Positions 1 to 7,950 of a stretch of DNA of 17,050 nucleotides are shown one piece after another (position 1 is the stretch's first letter; each line of letters opens with the position of its first letter). This stretch comes from Ruminococcus sp. UBA7014. Its GTDB lineage: Bacteria > Bacillota > Clostridia > Oscillospirales > Ruminococcaceae. The stretch spans positions 1 to 17,050 of the forward strand of contig DJXC01000222.1 of NCBI GenBank assembly GCA_002449575.1, read 5' to 3'. A program made the position numbers and the translations under genes. The notes under the pieces were generated by a model that saw nothing but the letters and a program-made list of their open reading frames with translations, made no database searches and was not told the DNA's origin.

Positions 1-80
1 TTTTCACCTTTCTTTTCTTCAGTTGCAGCAAGCGGATAAATTACGCAAGACCGCAGAAATTAATATTGGCTTATGGAATT

Positions 81-109
81 ATTATACAGGATATTATTGC
101 ATTCGTCAA
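81..109 (-). promoter_or_regulatory. Leftward promoter for a gene beyond the window start
   Basis: Read on the minus strand, TTGACG (104-109) and TATAAT (81-86) are separated by exactly 17 bp, a near-consensus vegetative promoter. Downstream, at 6-12, the minus strand reads AAAGGTG, a good Shine-Dalgarno match. A start codon would therefore fall just outside position 1. A leftward gene probably begins immediately beyond the window and is divergent from glgA. Its identity cannot be seen. Confidence 0.6.
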
Positions 110-191
110 TGAAAAAACGGAATTTTCTCTATTTAGCACAAGTTTTTCTTGATTTCGCCTCTTTTTTTCGGATAAAAATTCAAAAAGTCAG

Positions 192-243
192 GCTGTTTCC
201 GGAACAGCAAAAGCAAAGCTTTTGTTTGTTTTTGCTGTTTTTT
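192..243 (+). other. Two mutually exclusive hairpins with U-tract, upstream of the glgA promoter
   Basis: AACAGC at 203-208 can pair with GCTGTT at 192-197 (5-nt loop). It can instead form part of a longer stem, 203-217 with 225-239, of 15 bp including one G-U pair and a 7-nt loop, which runs into six T residues (238-243). The longer form looks like a plus-strand intrinsic terminator. No gene precedes it on this strand, so it may be an insulator, the end of a short leader RNA, or chance in an A/T-rich stretch. The rest of 1-347 shows only the two promoters and no convincing gene. Confidence 0.35.
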
Positions 244-283
244 GGCTTTTTATACAAAGATTGCAAAAAATGTGAAAAATCTC

Positions 284-312
284 TTGACTAGTTCTAAAAA
301 AAAGAGTATAAT
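284..312 (+). promoter_or_regulatory. glgA promoter
   Basis: TTGACT (284-289) and TATAAT (307-312) are spaced by 17 bp, a near-perfect sigma-A-type promoter. The leader before the TTG start at 348 would be about 28 nt and contains AAGGAGG at 334-340. Confidence 0.85.
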
Positions 313-347
313 AGAAATATAAAATAAACTCTCAAGGAGGGATTTCT

Positions 348-1802
348 TTGACAAACATTCTTTTTGCAGCCTCTGAATGTGTACCGTTCGTCAAGACGGG
401 AGGTCTTGCCGATGTTGTTGGCGCACTGCCAAAAAATCTGGACAAGAACCGTTTTGATGTCCGTGTGATTATTCCGTATTATACCTGCATTCCCGGCAGA
501 TACAGAAATTTCTTTCACTATCGCCACCATTTTTTCATGGACTATGCAGGACGGCAGGAACATGTTGGCATTATGGAATATGAATATCACGGTATTAAAT
601 ATTATTATGTAGACAACGAGTACTATTTCAACGGCGAGACACCGTACAGCAGTGACCTGAAATGGGATATTGAACGCTTTACATTTTTCTGCAAGGCGGT
701 ACTGGCTATGATGCCGGTAATTGGTTTCCATCCGGATATTATTCACTGCCATGACTGGCAGACCGGTCTGATTCCGGTGCTGCTGCACTCCACATTTGCA
801 ACCCATCCGTTCTATCAGGGTGTAAAAAGCATTATGACAATTCATAACCTGAAATTCCAGGGCGTGTGGGATATTGATGCATTTCAGCACAACACACAGC
901 TTCCGGATTACATGTTCACACCGGACAAGCTGGAATTCCACAAAGATGCCAACATGCTCAAAGGCGGTCTGGTGTATGCAGATTATATCACTACAGTCAG
1001 TGAAACATATGCAGAAGAAATCAAAACCAGTGAATACGGCGAGGGTCTTGATGGACTGCTGGCTTCCAGAAAAATGCAGCTCCGAGGTATTGTCAACGGC
1101 ATTGACTATAGTATTTTTGACCCCAAAACCGACAAGAAAATTTTCTATAACTATGATATCAATGATGTACTCAAAGGCAAGGCAGAAAACAAACGTCAGC
1201 TTCAGGCAGAACTGGGACTGGAACAAGATGACCGGAAAATGCTTATCGGCTTGATTTCCAGACTGACTGACCAGAAAGGACTGAATCTGCTCAGTGATGT
1301 TTTTGAAGGCAGATTTCTGGATGATAATACACAGTTTGTTCTTATCGGCACAGGTGAACCCGGCTATGAAAACACTTTCCGTTATTTTGCCGGACGTTAT
1401 CCGGGTAATGTATCAGCGAATATCTGCTATAATGACGAACTGGCACATAAACTCTATGCTGCTGCGGATTTGATGTTAGTCCCTTCCCGGTTTGAGCCTT
1501 GCGGACTGACACAGCTGATTTCTCTCAGATATGGTTCTGTACCGCTGGTACGGGAAACAGGCGGTCTGAAAGATACAGTCCAGCCGTACAACGAATTTGA
1601 ACTGACCGGCACAGGGTTCACGTTCAAAGAATTCTGGTCAGAAGCTTTCTTAGGTTCTGTAAACTATGCAAAATCTGTATTTTTCAATTATCGCAATAAC
1701 TGGAACGATATGGTTCGCCGTGGCATGGAACAGGACTGGAGCTGGAATACTTCTGCAAAGCAGTATGAAGGCATGTATGAATGGCTTCTCGGCAAAAATT
1801 AA
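348..1802 (+). CDS. glgA: Glycogen synthase (ADP-glucose type)
   Basis: This 484-residue GT5 enzyme transfers glucose from ADP-glucose to the non-reducing end of an alpha-1,4-glucan, in the cytoplasm, for glycogen storage. The N-terminal KTGGLADV motif (residues 16-23) supplies the ADP-glucose-binding lysine. HCHDWQTG (133-140), ISRLTDQKG (303-311) and EPCGLTQ (383-389) are the expected GT5 motifs, and the length is normal for the family. The start is TTG, chosen because AAGGAGG (334-340) sits 7 nt upstream and the protein begins directly at the conserved TNILFAASE strand. It has its own promoter and a strong terminator, so it is monocistronic. No glgB, glgC or glgP lies beside it here. Its role is independent of the export operon downstream as far as the sequence shows. 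Confidence 0.97.
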   Translation: MTNILFAASECVPFVKTGGLADVVGALPKNLDKNRFDVRVIIPYYTCIPGRYRNFFHYRHHFFMDYAGRQEHVGIMEYEYHGIKYYYVDNEYYFNGETPYSSDLKWDIERFTFFCKAVLAMMPVIGFHPDIIHCHDWQTGLIPVLLHSTFATHPFYQGVKSIMTIHNLKFQGVWDIDAFQHNTQLPDYMFTPDKLEFHKDANMLKGGLVYADYITTVSETYAEEIKTSEYGEGLDGLLASRKMQLRGIVNGIDYSIFDPKTDKKIFYNYDINDVLKGKAENKRQLQAELGLEQDDRKMLIGLISRLTDQKGLNLLSDVFEGRFLDDNTQFVLIGTGEPGYENTFRYFAGRYPGNVSANICYNDELAHKLYAAADLMLVPSRFEPCGLTQLISLRYGSVPLVRETGGLKDTVQPYNEFELTGTGFTFKEFWSEAFLGSVNYAKSVFFNYRNNWNDMVRRGMEQDWSWNTSAKQYEGMYEWLLGKN

Positions 1803-1840
1803 TTTATGATAGTTTCTTTTCTTTATCACTCCTTAATTAG

Positions 1841-1890
1841 CAGAAAGGGATTGCTGTACGTTCATGTACAGCAGTCTCTTTCTGTTTTTT
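1841..1890 (+). terminator. Intrinsic terminator after glgA
   Basis: A 20-bp stem pairs 1841-1860 with 1865-1884 (three G-U pairs, otherwise complementary) around a TTCA loop. It is followed directly by six T residues (1885-1890). This separates glgA from the next transcription unit. Confidence 0.93.
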
Positions 1891-1944
1891 CTGTTGCTAT
1901 TTGACAAAAATTCCGGATTCAATGCCAAAAAACTGCCCGTTCTC

Positions 1945-1973
1945 TTGACTTTTCGGCATATTCAGGGTATAAT
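1945..1973 (+). promoter_or_regulatory. Promoter of the surface-glycan operon
   Basis: TTGACT (1945-1950) and TATAAT (1968-1973) with a 17-bp spacer form a near-consensus promoter. The predicted leader is about 30 nt and carries AAGGGAG at 1995-2001 before the TTG start at 2010. Nothing resembling an operator or riboswitch is evident between promoter and start. Confidence 0.85.
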
Positions 1974-2009
1974 AAAATATGTTATCTGTTTATTAAGGGA
2001 GTTTTTTGA

Positions 2010-2789
2010 TTGAAATTACTAAAAGAATTATATGCCTACCGGGAAATGATTTTCAGTCTTGTCCGGAAGGACTTGAGAGGCCGCTATAAAGGCAGTGTAC
2101 TGGGATTTCTGTGGACATTCATCAATCCGCTGTTTCAGTTGATTGTCTATACAGTCGCATTCAGTTTTATTCTGCCAAGTCCGATAGAAAAATATTATCT
2201 GCATTTATTTGTCGCCCTGATTCCGTGGATTTTCTTTTCTTCCAGTTTACAGGGCGGTGCAAATTCGATTATGGCAGCAAAAAATCTGGTATCTAAAATT
2301 TACTTTCCACGGGAAGTGATTCCGATTTCGTATGTCACAAGCTGTTTTGTGAATATGCTGCTGACGTTTATTATTATTTTTATTGTTGTGATAGTTTCCG
2401 GAACGGGGCTGAATTTTTTAGCGATTGCCTGCCTGCCGGTCATCATGCTGGCAGAATATATTATGTCTCTGGGACTGGCTTTATTATTTTCAGCCGTGAC
2501 TGTATTTTTCCGTGATATGGAACATATTCTCAGCATTATCACAATGGCTTGGATTTACCTGACTCCGGTATTATATCCAATAGATATGATTGCTGACGAG
2601 AAAATTCAGAAATTATTTTATCTGAATCCTATGACTTCTGTCATTGTTGCTTATCGTGATGTACTGTATTATGCAAAAGTTCCGGACTTGTCTACACTGG
2701 CAATGGCATTTCTGTTCGGCATCATCAGCCTGATTTTCGGAGAACTGGTGTTCTCGAAACTCAAGAAAAGATTTGCGGAGGTATTATAA
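2010..2789 (+). CDS. Polysaccharide ABC exporter, membrane subunit (Wzm/TagG/RfbA type)
   Basis: This 259-residue ABC-2 type permease forms, as a dimer, the membrane channel that exports lipid-linked polysaccharide. It starts with an amphipathic cytoplasmic helix containing RKDLRGRYKGS (19-29), followed by FLWTFINPLFQ (33-43), a hallmark of the TagG/Wzm family. Six hydrophobic segments follow, at roughly 35-55, 62-80, 108-130, 137-163, 172-190 and 228-248. The NPMTSVIVAYRD stretch (206-217) is also typical. The start is TTG (2010-2012), 8 nt after AAGGGAG. The ATPase subunit follows after 2 nt, as expected for an obligate pair. It could serve teichoic acid, rhamnan or another wall glycan; the sequence alone does not say which. 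Confidence 0.94.
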   Translation: MKLLKELYAYREMIFSLVRKDLRGRYKGSVLGFLWTFINPLFQLIVYTVAFSFILPSPIEKYYLHLFVALIPWIFFSSSLQGGANSIMAAKNLVSKIYFPREVIPISYVTSCFVNMLLTFIIIFIVVIVSGTGLNFLAIACLPVIMLAEYIMSLGLALLFSAVTVFFRDMEHILSIITMAWIYLTPVLYPIDMIADEKIQKLFYLNPMTSVIVAYRDVLYYAKVPDLSTLAMAFLFGIISLIFGELVFSKLKKRFAEVL

Positions 2790-2791
2790 TC

Positions 2792-4048
2792 ATGAATCCA
2801 GCACATGCAATTGAAGTCCGCAATGTCAAGAAAAAGTTCAAAATTTTTTACGATAAGGGAAATGACCTGAAAGACCGGATTCTGTTCCGGAACAGAAACC
2901 ACTATGAAGACAGATGGGTATTGAACGGCATCAGCTTTGATGTGAAAAAAGGGGAGGCTATCGGTCTGATTGGTCACAATGGCTGCGGAAAAAGTACCAC
3001 GCTCAAACTTCTGACAAAGATTCTCTATCCGGACGAAGGGACTATTGAAATGTCCGGACGTGTTTCCAGTCTTATCGAACTGGGTGCAGGATTTCATCCC
3101 GATATGACCGGACGTGAAAATATTTATACAAATGCTTCTATCTTTGGTCTGACGAAAAAAGAAATTGACAAAAGGCTGCCTGAAATTATTGCATTTTCCG
3201 AGCTGGAAGAATTTATTGACAATCCCGTCAGAACGTATTCCTCCGGTATGTATATGAGATTAGCTTTTTCTGTGGCAATCAATGTAGATGCAAATATTTT
3301 GCTGATTGATGAAATTCTTGCTGTCGGAGATGCCAATTTTCAGAAGAAATGCTTCGATAAGCTTCGGGAAATCAAGGCACATGGTACAACCATTGTGATT
3401 GTCTCCCATGCACTGGAACAGATTGAACAAATCTGTGAAACTTCCTACTGGATTGAAGACGGACTGATTAAAGATTCTGGTATACCGAAACAGGTACACG
3501 ACCACTATCTGAAAAGCATGGAAGAAAAGCGCAATCAGCAGCTTGAGAAAAAACATCATCAGGAAAATCAGGTACAGCCGGAACAGCCCGCACCGGAACA
3601 GCTTCCTGATTTCTGTGAAAAAACTGCCGTCCGCATGGGGACAGGCGCAATTCGCTTTACAAATGCCATACTCTGCAATCTGGAAAATCAGAAACAGTTT
3701 ATCTTCAATACCGAAGATAAAATAAAAATCATTCTGGAATATCAGTCTTTTCAGCCAAATCTGAAAGGCAATTTTGGTTATGGTATTTTCCGGGAAGATG
3801 GTCTGCACTGTTACGGAACGAATATTCTGATTGAAACCGGAGCATGTATTCCGGTTCAGGAAAAAGGCAGACTGGAAATTATCTTTCAGAACAGTCTGCT
3901 TCCGGCAAAATATTTTCTGGATATTGCAGTACATTCTCATGACGGCATTATTTTTGACGACATCCGGCAGGTGCTTTCTTTTGTCGTTTCGTCTGATAAA
4001 TATGATATTGGTGTATGCCGTCTGCATTCTCAGTTTTCATGGAGGTGA
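2792..4048 (+). CDS. Polysaccharide ABC exporter ATPase with C-terminal glycan-binding domain (Wzt type)
   Basis: This 418-residue protein has an ABC nucleotide-binding domain in residues 1-240. It shows Walker A GHNGCGKST (61-69), the signature YSSGMYMRLAFS (149-160), Walker B ILLIDE (169-174) and the switch histidine in VSHAL (204-208). A Gln/Glu/Pro-rich linker (about 240-275) leads to a beta-rich domain (about 283-410) with the pattern of Wzt C-terminal carbohydrate-binding domains. ATPases of the short TagH/KpsT class lack this domain. In the known O9a-type systems it recognises the modified end of the finished glycan and couples capping to export. The gene follows the permease by 2 nt and precedes a methyltransferase, which fits such a mechanism. 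Assignment as exporter ATPase is firm; substrate recognition is inference. Confidence 0.93.
   Translation: MNPAHAIEVRNVKKKFKIFYDKGNDLKDRILFRNRNHYEDRWVLNGISFDVKKGEAIGLIGHNGCGKSTTLKLLTKILYPDEGTIEMSGRVSSLIELGAGFHPDMTGRENIYTNASIFGLTKKEIDKRLPEIIAFSELEEFIDNPVRTYSSGMYMRLAFSVAINVDANILLIDEILAVGDANFQKKCFDKLREIKAHGTTIVIVSHALEQIEQICETSYWIEDGLIKDSGIPKQVHDHYLKSMEEKRNQQLEKKHHQENQVQPEQPAPEQLPDFCEKTAVRMGTGAIRFTNAILCNLENQKQFIFNTEDKIKIILEYQSFQPNLKGNFGYGIFREDGLHCYGTNILIETGACIPVQEKGRLEIIFQNSLLPAKYFLDIAVHSHDGIIFDDIRQVLSFVVSSDKYDIGVCRLHSQFSWR
4041..4047 (+). promoter_or_regulatory. Shine-Dalgarno site that sets a TTG start at 4054
   Basis: GGAGGTG overlaps the stop codon of the ATPase gene and lies 6 nt before TTG (4054-4056). 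Two upstream in-frame ATGs, at 4015 and 4039, lack a site at suitable distance; the second overlaps this one. The TTG start is preferred and implies translational coupling to the ATPase gene. Confidence 0.7.
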
Positions 4049-4053
4049 CTTTT

Positions 4054-5145
4054 TTGAGTCTTTATACAAGAATACTCCGTTTTCTGCTCCGTGACCTCTA
4101 TACCCGGAATGATGCCGCAAGAACTGAAACAAAAACTGTTTCCGAAACACTGCACAGACAGCTTGACGAACAGTTACAGATACAGCAGGAGTTACAGAAA
4201 AAAATCATGCAGCTGGAAAGTCAGAACCGGGAATTATTTCAGGAACTGACACATTCTCAGAATTATTTTCAGGAGATTATCGAACAGTCCAACGCTGGTC
4301 ATGATGAACGAATTCAGCGTTCCGAACAGCGGCTTGACTGCCTTGAACATTACCGCTCTGAAACAGAAAAGCGAATGCAGTCCGATGATGAAACAACTCT
4401 GGGAATTGCTCACAGAACAGAATGTATTGAACAGGCTCTCCGAGAATGCCATATCTACGAAAATCCGCTGCAATTATTCAATAAGAAAACTTATTCACAA
4501 GCCGGAGAAGATGCCATTCTGCTTTATGCCTGTGCAATGCTGGGAATTTCTCTGCATGCATGCAATTATCTGGATTTAGGGGCGAACAAACCCGTTGAGA
4601 TGAGCAACACATATTTCTTTTACGAACAGGGTGCAAGAGGGGTGCTTCTCGAAGCAAGCCCCCTGCTGATTCCGGATTTGAAAAATCAACGTTCCGGAGA
4701 TGTGATTCTGAATCAGGCAGTTTCGGATAAATCCGGCGAAACTGTTACTTTCAATATTCTGAATCTGGACGGCTTGTCCAAAATCGGTGATGTTTCTGAC
4801 ATTCTGAAACAGCATCCCGGTGCAAAGCTTGAAAAATCCATTGAAATCAAAACTATCTGCTATAATGACATTATTCAGAATTATTTTGACGGCAAAGCTC
4901 CTGTTATCCTGAATCTGGATATTGAGGGTCTGGAAATGCAGATTCTCCGGAGTATGGATTTGGAACAATATCGTCCGCTGTTTATGATTGTCGAAATGAT
5001 ACCCTATTCCAGAAAACTTTCTGCTGGAATTAAAAATACAGAATTATTGCATTACCTGCAATCCAGAAATTATATCGAATATGCCTTTACGGGCATCAAT
5101 TCGATATTTATCGATAAATTACAGTATGAACAGCTCATATCCTGA
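4054..5145 (+). CDS. FkbM-family methyltransferase with N-terminal coiled coil
   Basis: This 363-residue protein (from the TTG start) begins with a short amphipathic, basic helix (LYTRILRFLLRDLY, 3-16) that could lie on the membrane. A long, charged, Gln/Glu-rich region (about 25-130) has coiled-coil character. The C-terminal half (about 145-360) is an FkbM-type SAM-dependent methyltransferase. It has YLDLGANKP (172-180) as the SAM-binding loop, LLEASP (198-203) as the acidic motif II, and NLDIEG (287-292) as the conserved DIEG motif. FkbM-family enzymes commonly O-methylate sugars. Position directly after the Wzt-like ATPase suggests methylation of the exported glycan, possibly at its terminus. 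The coiled coil and membrane helix recall the chain-length ruler of WbdD, with the order of parts reversed. The methyltransferase call is firm; the ruler role is hypothesis. Confidence 0.87.
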   Translation: MSLYTRILRFLLRDLYTRNDAARTETKTVSETLHRQLDEQLQIQQELQKKIMQLESQNRELFQELTHSQNYFQEIIEQSNAGHDERIQRSEQRLDCLEHYRSETEKRMQSDDETTLGIAHRTECIEQALRECHIYENPLQLFNKKTYSQAGEDAILLYACAMLGISLHACNYLDLGANKPVEMSNTYFFYEQGARGVLLEASPLLIPDLKNQRSGDVILNQAVSDKSGETVTFNILNLDGLSKIGDVSDILKQHPGAKLEKSIEIKTICYNDIIQNYFDGKAPVILNLDIEGLEMQILRSMDLEQYRPLFMIVEMIPYSRKLSAGIKNTELLHYLQSRNYIEYAFTGINSIFIDKLQYEQLIS

Positions 5146-5162
5146 AAGGAGTTCTTTCTTTT

Positions 5163-5672
5163 ATGCAGAATATCAATACAGAAGAAATTATGAAACAAAT
5201 CCGTGCGGAAATCAAAGAAAAAGGGCTTGACAGTTCCATGTTGTCTTTTGAGGAAATTCCTTTTGCACAGGAAGTCAGTCATGCAGACAGCAGTTTTCAG
5301 CTCACTTCCTTGAAACAAAGTGCGGAATATCTGAATATCCGGAATCAGATTGAACCCTATAAACCAATTGACGGCAATTTTCTGATTGTATTTATCAAAA
5401 AAGTTATCCGGAAACTTGTCAAATTTTATATCATGCCTATCATGACTGAACAAAATGCCCTGAACCTGCATACAGCGAACGCTGTACAACAGATGAATAA
5501 TTATATTCAGGACAGACAGGAAGCTGATAAAATAGATATTGCTGCACTGGTTTCCAGAATTGACGAACTGGAAACAAAACAGGCTGCCAACCGTCAGGAA
5601 ATGAATGCACTAAGGAGTCAGATAAAGGCATTGCAGGCTGAAAATCAGGAACTGAAAGGGCTGAAATTATGA
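5163..5672 (+). CDS. Small amphipathic/coiled-coil protein of the glycan operon
   Basis: This 169-residue protein has no recognisable catalytic domain. The N-terminus (residues 5-31) is a charged helix, TEEIMKQIRAEIKEKG, followed by LSFEEIP. Residues 72-94 form a basic, hydrophobic stretch (FLIVFIKKVIRKLVKFYIMP) that looks more like a surface-lying membrane helix than a clean transmembrane span. Residues 100-166 are strongly coiled-coil, with a leucine-spaced end (RIDELETKQ to LKALQAENQEL-like heptads). Similar N-terminal segments occur, as I recall, fused to methyltransferases or glycosyltransferases in Clostridia polysaccharide loci. Here the segment stands alone. The start has AAAGGAG (5145-5151) 11 nt upstream. 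The stop overlaps the next gene by ATGA. A scaffold that holds the operon's enzymes at the membrane is a reasonable guess only. Confidence 0.8.
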   Translation: MQNINTEEIMKQIRAEIKEKGLDSSMLSFEEIPFAQEVSHADSSFQLTSLKQSAEYLNIRNQIEPYKPIDGNFLIVFIKKVIRKLVKFYIMPIMTEQNALNLHTANAVQQMNNYIQDRQEADKIDIAALVSRIDELETKQAANRQEMNALRSQIKALQAENQELKGLKL

Positions 5673-6751
5673 GAATTATCCAGTTTCTGCCGACACTTGC
5701 GTTTGGTGATGCTGTCGGAAATGATACTGTCGCCCTCCAGAATGCTATGAGGGAACTGGGCTATGAAACGACTATTTATGCAGAAGCTGTTGACCAGAGA
5801 CTTCCGAAAGGCACAGCCTCTGACCTGTGTGCCGGAATGCCGGAACTGCATTCCGATGATGTGATTTTATATCACATGTCCACAGGTTCAAAATTAAACT
5901 ATGCACTTGAAAAATATGCCTGCCGGAAAATGATGATTTATCATAATATTACACCACCGCATTTCTTTCATGGCTATAATGCACAGGCAGAAGCCAATGC
6001 CCGGTACGGTCTGGAGGGTCTGAAACATCTTGCTGATAAAATAGATTTCTGCTTTGCCGATTCTGATTTTAACAAATCTGATTTGAGAAAAGCCGGCTTT
6101 ACCTGTCCGGTAGAAGTCCGCCCGATTTTGATTCCGTTTGCGGATTATGAAAAAAAACCGGATGCACATATCATGAAAAAATATACTGACGATTATCAGA
6201 ATATTATCTTTGTCGGCAGAATTGCACCGAATAAAAAACAACAGGATATTATTTCGGCTTTTGCATTTTATCAGAAATATATCAATCCGAAGTCCCGGCT
6301 TATCTTTGTTGGAAACTGGGGCGGCATGGAAAAATATTATGACCGTCTTGTCAGATATGTTCATGCTCTGGAATTAAATAATGTTATCTTTACCGGACAT
6401 ATTAAATTTCCGGAAATTCTTGCATATTACCGGATTGCAGATTTATTCCTGTGCATGAGTGAACACGAGGGTTTCTGTGTACCGCTTGTAGAGGCAATGT
6501 TTTTTCAAGTACCTGTACTTGCCTACAGCAGTTGTGCAATCCCTTGGACACTCGGCGGAAGCGGATTTCTGACCGATTCCAAAGACCCGGCGGAAACAGC
6601 TTTTTTAATGCACAGAATTCTTTCTGATACAGAACTCAGAAATAAAATCATTCAGAACCAGAATGAAAGATTACAGGATTTTCAGTATAAAAAAATCAAA
6701 GACCTGTTTGCACATCAGCTGACAGGCTTTCTACAGGAGAAACCAACATGA
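5669..6751 (+). CDS. Glycosyltransferase family 4
   Basis: This 360-residue cytoplasmic GT-B enzyme of the GT4 type is expected to use a nucleotide-sugar donor and retain anomeric configuration. The N-terminal half carries an acceptor-side GNDT motif (18-21). The C-terminal half has FVGRIAPNKKQ (181-191), with the phosphate-contacting Arg and Lys. It also has EHEGFCVPLVE (265-275), the E-x7-E pair being Glu267 and Glu275. Length is normal. It overlaps the preceding and following genes by 4 nt (ATGA), so all three are translationally coupled. It probably adds a residue to, or elongates, the lipid-linked glycan before export. The sugar and linkage cannot be read from sequence. Confidence 0.93.
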   Translation: MRIIQFLPTLAFGDAVGNDTVALQNAMRELGYETTIYAEAVDQRLPKGTASDLCAGMPELHSDDVILYHMSTGSKLNYALEKYACRKMMIYHNITPPHFFHGYNAQAEANARYGLEGLKHLADKIDFCFADSDFNKSDLRKAGFTCPVEVRPILIPFADYEKKPDAHIMKKYTDDYQNIIFVGRIAPNKKQQDIISAFAFYQKYINPKSRLIFVGNWGGMEKYYDRLVRYVHALELNNVIFTGHIKFPEILAYYRIADLFLCMSEHEGFCVPLVEAMFFQVPVLAYSSCAIPWTLGGSGFLTDSKDPAETAFLMHRILSDTELRNKIIQNQNERLQDFQYKKIKDLFAHQLTGFLQEKPT

Positions 6752-7950
6752 AAAAAATAGCATTCGTCATTCCGTGGTATGCCGAAAAAATTCCCGGCGG
6801 TGCGGAGATGGAAACCCGTGAAGTAACAAAGCATCTGCATCAGGCTGGTATGCAGGTGGAAATTTTAACTACCTGTGTCCGGGAATTCGTCAGTGACTGG
6901 AATCAGGATTACTATCCGGAAGGAGTGGAAATCATTCAGGGAATTCCTGTCAGAAGATTCAAAGTCCGTAAACGTGATACCAGAGCTTTTGACGAAATTA
7001 ATCTGAAGCTGATGAATCACATTCAGCCATCTCCGGAAGAAGAAAGAATTTTCATCCGTGAAATGATTAACAGTCCGGACTTATATGCTTATATTGCAGA
7101 GCATAAAGACGAGTATACCGCTTTTGTCTATATTCCTTATATGTTTGGGACAACCTATTACGGCATTCAGACCTGCCCGGAAAAAGCAGTCATGATTCCC
7201 TGCTTTCATGACGAGTCTTATTTATATATGCAGATTTACCGGGAATTATATGCTCATGTTGCCGGCATGATTTTCAATGCCCGTCCGGAACTGGAATTAA
7301 CCGAAAAAGTCTATGATACTTCCGGAGTAGAAAAAATTGTGATGGGCATTGGTATGGATGTAGATTTGCAGACATATCCGGAAGCATTCCGGAAAAAATT
7401 CGGCATTCCGGAAAAATTTATTCTTTATGCCGGAAGAAAGGATTCCGGAAAGAATGTGCATACGCTTCTGAACTATTTCGGTGAATATAAAAAGCGACAT
7501 CCTTCGGATTTGAAATTAGTTCTTATCGGCGGCGGAGAAATTCATATTCCGGAAAGTGCAAAGAAAGATACCATAGATTTAGGTTTTGTTGAAATTCAGG
7601 ATAAATATAACGCTTACGGCGCAGCCGAAATCTTATGTCAGCCATCAAAGAATGAAAGCTTTTCGCTTGTGATTATGGAAAGCTGGCTTTGTCATCGTCC
7701 TGTACTTGTACATGACAAGTGTGCTGTAACGAAAAATTTCGTTTGTGAATCTAACGGCGGATTATACTTCAATGATTATTTTGAATTTGAAGGCTGTGTA
7801 AATTATTTTCTGCATCATCCGGAAGTATCCGGCATCATGGGCGAAAACGGCAGAAACTACGTTCTGGAGCATTTTGACTGGAATGTCATTACAGAAAAAT
7901 ACAGAATATTCTTTGACAAAATAGAAAAACAACAAGAGGGTGAACTATGA
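6748..7950 (+). CDS. Glycosyltransferase family 4 (second, distinct)
   Basis: This 400-residue GT-B enzyme begins with FVIPWYAEKIPGGAE (6-20), containing the PGGAE acceptor-domain loop seen in many GT4 proteins. YAGRKDSGKN (227-236) is the donor phosphate-binding motif, and KNESFSLVIMES (301-312) contains the E-x7-E pair Glu303 and Glu311. It differs clearly from the preceding GT4 in length and N-terminal half, so it is not a tandem duplicate and probably makes a different linkage. It overlaps both neighbours by 4 nt. Role: cytoplasmic assembly of the exported glycan; sugar unknown. Confidence 0.92.
   Translation: MKKIAFVIPWYAEKIPGGAEMETREVTKHLHQAGMQVEILTTCVREFVSDWNQDYYPEGVEIIQGIPVRRFKVRKRDTRAFDEINLKLMNHIQPSPEEERIFIREMINSPDLYAYIAEHKDEYTAFVYIPYMFGTTYYGIQTCPEKAVMIPCFHDESYLYMQIYRELYAHVAGMIFNARPELELTEKVYDTSGVEKIVMGIGMDVDLQTYPEAFRKKFGIPEKFILYAGRKDSGKNVHTLLNYFGEYKKRHPSDLKLVLIGGGEIHIPESAKKDTIDLGFVEIQDKYNAYGAAEILCQPSKNESFSLVIMESWLCHRPVLVHDKCAVTKNFVCESNGGLYFNDYFEFEGCVNYFLHHPEVSGIMGENGRNYVLEHFDWNVITEKYRIFFDKIEKQQEGEL

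Noticed and set aside
73..291. Plus-strand 72-codon open frame before glgA
   Set aside because: No ribosome binding site, Phe/Lys-rich translation typical of A/T-rich noncoding DNA, and it overlaps a leftward promoter and the glgA promoter.
294..1226. Minus-strand 310-codon open frame opposite glgA
   Set aside because: Shadow of glgA codon usage; the translation is Cys/His/Phe-rich with no domain and no ribosome binding site.
3260..4027. Minus-strand 255-codon open frame opposite the Wzt-like gene
   Set aside because: Antisense shadow of an unambiguous ABC ATPase; no start signals or recognisable domain.
4015..4053. Upstream ATGs (4015, 4039) as the methyltransferase start
   Set aside because: GGAGGTG at 4041-4047 is positioned for TTG 4054 only, and a longer start would add residues overlapping the Wzt-like domain end.
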